From Lachnospiraceae bacterium (GTDB lineage Bacteria > Bacillota_A > Clostridia > Lachnospirales > Lachnospiraceae): a DNA stretch of 17,792 nt. The stretch's first letter is position 1; every line of letters starts with the position of its first letter. This document shows, in pieces, positions 15,528 to 17,792 of the stretch. Both the position numbers and the translations under genes were made by a program. The stretch lies in assembly GCA_017620345.1 (NCBI GenBank), contig JAFZQP010000039.1, positions 1 through 17,792 on the forward strand, given 5' to 3'. The notes below the pieces were generated by a model that was not told the origin of the DNA, did not search any database, and saw only the letters and a list, made by a program, of their open reading frames with translations.

Positions 15528-16577
15528 GTGGATTTAGACGAAAGAAAGAAAAAGATACTTCTCGCGATCATCAAGACTTATCTTGATACCGGAGAACCGG
15601 TAGGTTCGAGAACGATATCGAAGATCGAAGACCTGAATCTGTCCTCTGCGACGATCCGTAATGAGATGGCGGACCTTGTGGATATGGGATATATCATCCA
15701 GCCGCATACATCTGCCGGCCGTATCCCTTCTGATAAAGGATACAGGTTCTACGTCGACCAGCTCATGGCCGAAAAGGAACTGCAGGTTGAAGAGCGGGAG
15801 CGCGAAGCGGACGAGATGAAGGGTATGCTGATCGAGAAGGCTGACAAGATGGAACGTCTTCTCAAGCAGGTGGCAAGGAGCCTGTCGGCAAACACGAATT
15901 ATGCCGCGATGATATCGGCCCCGCGCTACAACATGAACCGTCTCAAGTTCATCCAGCTGTCGAGAATGGAAGCGGAAAGGATAGTGGCCGTCATAGTTCT
16001 CGAAGGGAACATGATCAAAAATCAGATCATTGAGATCGATGAACCGATCGATGACGAGACACTGCTGAAGCTGAACATGCTGCTTAACACAACGCTTAAC
16101 GGGATGGCGATTGAAGATATCAATCTTCCGGTCATCACGAAGATGAAGCAGCAGGCAGGCGAACAGGCAGGTATCATAGCAGAGGTCATAGATGCTGTGG
16201 CAGAGTCCATCAAGGAAGATGAGGACCTGGAAATATACACGAGCGGTGCCAACAACATCTTCAAGTATCCGGAACTTGCGGATAACGAGAAGGCTCAGGG
16301 CATCATAACAGCTTTTGAAGAGAAGAAGCAGCTTACGGATATCGTGTATGAGACCTTATCCCATTCGGATGAGAAAGGGATTCAGGTATATATCGGAGAA
16401 GAAGCTCCGGTCGAGAACATGAAGGACTGCAGTGTTGTTACGGCAACCTACGAGCTCGACGAAGGTATCCACGGAACGATAGGAATAATAGGACCGAAGC
16501 GTATGGACTACGACAAGGTACTGTCCACGATCAAGAAGCTCACAACGGAGCTTGATACAATGTTTAAAAAGAGTTGA
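15528..16577 (+). CDS. hrcA: Heat-inducible transcription repressor HrcA
   Basis: HrcA represses the dnaK and groE operons by binding CIRCE and is thought to be kept active by GroEL. The N-terminal winged helix is visible: EPVGSRTISK (23-32), LSSATIRNEMADLVDMGYI (38-56) and TSAGRIPSDKGYRFYVD (61-77). The central and C-terminal parts hold the usual GAF-like and inserted dimerisation segments. I chose GTG at 15528 (349 aa): AAAGGA (15514-15519) lies 8 nt upstream and relatives begin with a similar LDERKKK stretch. An ATG at 15519 is in frame, but the ribosome binding site would touch it. The stop codon is adjacent to the grpE ribosome binding site. The gene is autoregulated by CIRCE directly upstream. 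Confidence 0.96.
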   Translation: MDLDERKKKILLAIIKTYLDTGEPVGSRTISKIEDLNLSSATIRNEMADLVDMGYIIQPHTSAGRIPSDKGYRFYVDQLMAEKELQVEEREREADEMKGMLIEKADKMERLLKQVARSLSANTNYAAMISAPRYNMNRLKFIQLSRMEAERIVAVIVLEGNMIKNQIIEIDEPIDDETLLKLNMLLNTTLNGMAIEDINLPVITKMKQQAGEQAGIIAEVIDAVAESIKEDEDLEIYTSGANNIFKYPELADNEKAQGIITAFEEKKQLTDIVYETLSHSDEKGIQVYIGEEAPVENMKDCSVVTATYELDEGIHGTIGIIGPKRMDYDKVLSTIKKLTTELDTMFKKS

Positions 16578-16588
16578 AGGAGAAGAAA

Positions 16589-17257
16589 TTGAGCAAGGAA
16601 AAAGCGATAAAGATCGACATCGAATCGCCGGAAGATGAAGCGATAAAGGATGAAGAGATCACGCAGGAGATAACTGAAGAAAGTGCAAAAGAACCCGAAG
16701 AAGTAGTTGAAGCGGATGCTGCGGAAGCTGAGCAGCAGGCGGATGAGCAGGAGGCTGAAGATAAGCCGGAGGAGTCCGAAGGAGATAAGAAAAAGCACTT
16801 CGGTAAGAAGAAGGATAAGAAGGATCCGAAGGATGAAAGGATAGCCGAACTCGAAGACAGGGTTAAGCGCCAAATGGCAGAATTCGAGAATTTCCGTAAG
16901 CGTACAGACAAGGAAAAATCAGGTATGTACGACATGGGAGCAAAGAATGTGATAGAGAAGATCCTGCCGGTCATCGACAACTTTGAAAGAGGTCTTGAAA
17001 ACATTCCCGAAGGCAGCGACGCAGCATTTGCCGACGGAATGAAGATGATATACAAGCAGCTGGCGACAGAACTCGACAAGCTCGGAGTCAAGCCGATAGA
17101 AGCAGTCGGGCAGCCGTTTGATCCGAACTTCCACAACGCGGTGATGCAGGTTGAGAGTGAGGAATATGAAAGCGGGACTGTAGCCGCGGAACTTCAAAAA
17201 GGATATATGTACCACGACACACTGGTAAGGCCTTCGATGGTCTCAGTGGTCCAGTAA
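16589..17257 (+). CDS. grpE: GrpE, nucleotide exchange factor of DnaK
   Basis: GrpE releases ADP from DnaK as a dimer during the chaperone cycle. The 222-residue product has a long acidic, low-complexity N-terminus (about 1-65), then a Lys-rich stretch and the coiled coil. Conserved blocks are MAEFENFRKRTDKEK (96-110), ILPVIDNFERGL (125-136) and GVKPIEAVGQPFDPNFHNAV (166-185). I chose TTG at 16589: AAGGAG (16577-16582), which starts on the last base of the hrcA stop codon, lies 6 nt upstream. A TTG at 16574 is also in frame but overlaps hrcA and lacks a site. It follows hrcA in the CIRCE-controlled operon; dnaK starts 70 bp later. Confidence 0.95.
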   Translation: MSKEKAIKIDIESPEDEAIKDEEITQEITEESAKEPEEVVEADAAEAEQQADEQEAEDKPEESEGDKKKHFGKKKDKKDPKDERIAELEDRVKRQMAEFENFRKRTDKEKSGMYDMGAKNVIEKILPVIDNFERGLENIPEGSDAAFADGMKMIYKQLATELDKLGVKPIEAVGQPFDPNFHNAVMQVESEEYESGTVAAELQKGYMYHDTLVRPSMVSVVQ

Positions 17258-17300
17258 ATGAAGTGTCGTGATTTTATAAATTTGAATAATATTCTCATAA

Positions 17301-17792
<492 letters not shown>

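Overview
The window looks like chromosomal DNA of a Clostridia member, most probably a Lachnospiraceae relative (Butyrivibrio/Roseburia-type). This is judged from protein flavour (hrcA-grpE-dnaK order with a CIRCE operator, a LicD-type phosphotransferase with a Lachnospiraceae-style C-terminal domain, a membrane-anchored clostripain-like protease) and from strong GGAG/AGGAGG ribosome binding sites combined with frequent TTG and GTG starts. The assignment is an inference from memory of families; no search was run.

Layout. Bases 1-140 look like the end of an insertion element: three 18-bp repeats at an exact 24-bp period, IS21-like. They are followed by an extended -10 promoter and an XRE-type regulator (210-839). 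A complete SAM-I riboswitch with terminator and antiterminator (905-1051) controls metK (1102-2283). metK converges, with a 10-bp gap, on a minus-strand operon read right to left: an S66 LD-carboxypeptidase (6609-5500), a TPR + DUF4037 + DUF4125 protein (5436-3109), and an Ogg/AlkA-like HhH-GPD DNA glycosylase (3112-2294). The last two overlap by 4 nt (TTGA). From a divergent promoter region near 6650, a plus-strand run carries a HerA/DUF853-like ATPase, a LicD-family protein, a clostripain-family peptidase, nicotinate phosphoribosyltransferase (pncB) and a MATE transporter, with short gaps or overlaps. After a 350-bp gap come hrcA, grpE and the start of dnaK, preceded by a promoter and a perfect CIRCE.

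Functionally, metK makes SAM and is shut off by SAM through the riboswitch. hrcA represses its own operon through CIRCE, and grpE/dnaK form the Hsp70 machine. The plus-strand run from 6704 to 15175 mixes cell-envelope (LicD, protease, MATE) and NAD-salvage functions and looks like ordinary Lachnospiraceae gene clustering rather than one pathway.

The most unusual item is the gap between the MATE gene and hrcA. Bases 15178-15398 form a 221-nt quasi-palindrome. It has a 25-bp closing helix, a symmetric 17/17-nt internal bubble, a second helix of about 18 pairs, and a GC-rich apical hairpin. Several arms also have perfect competing local partners. It matches no RNA family I can recognise and is the best candidate here for an undescribed structured RNA (or a fold-back mobile element). 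The second candidate is the TPR-DUF4037-DUF4125 protein, which carries a nucleotidyltransferase-like signature and is translationally coupled to a DNA glycosylase.
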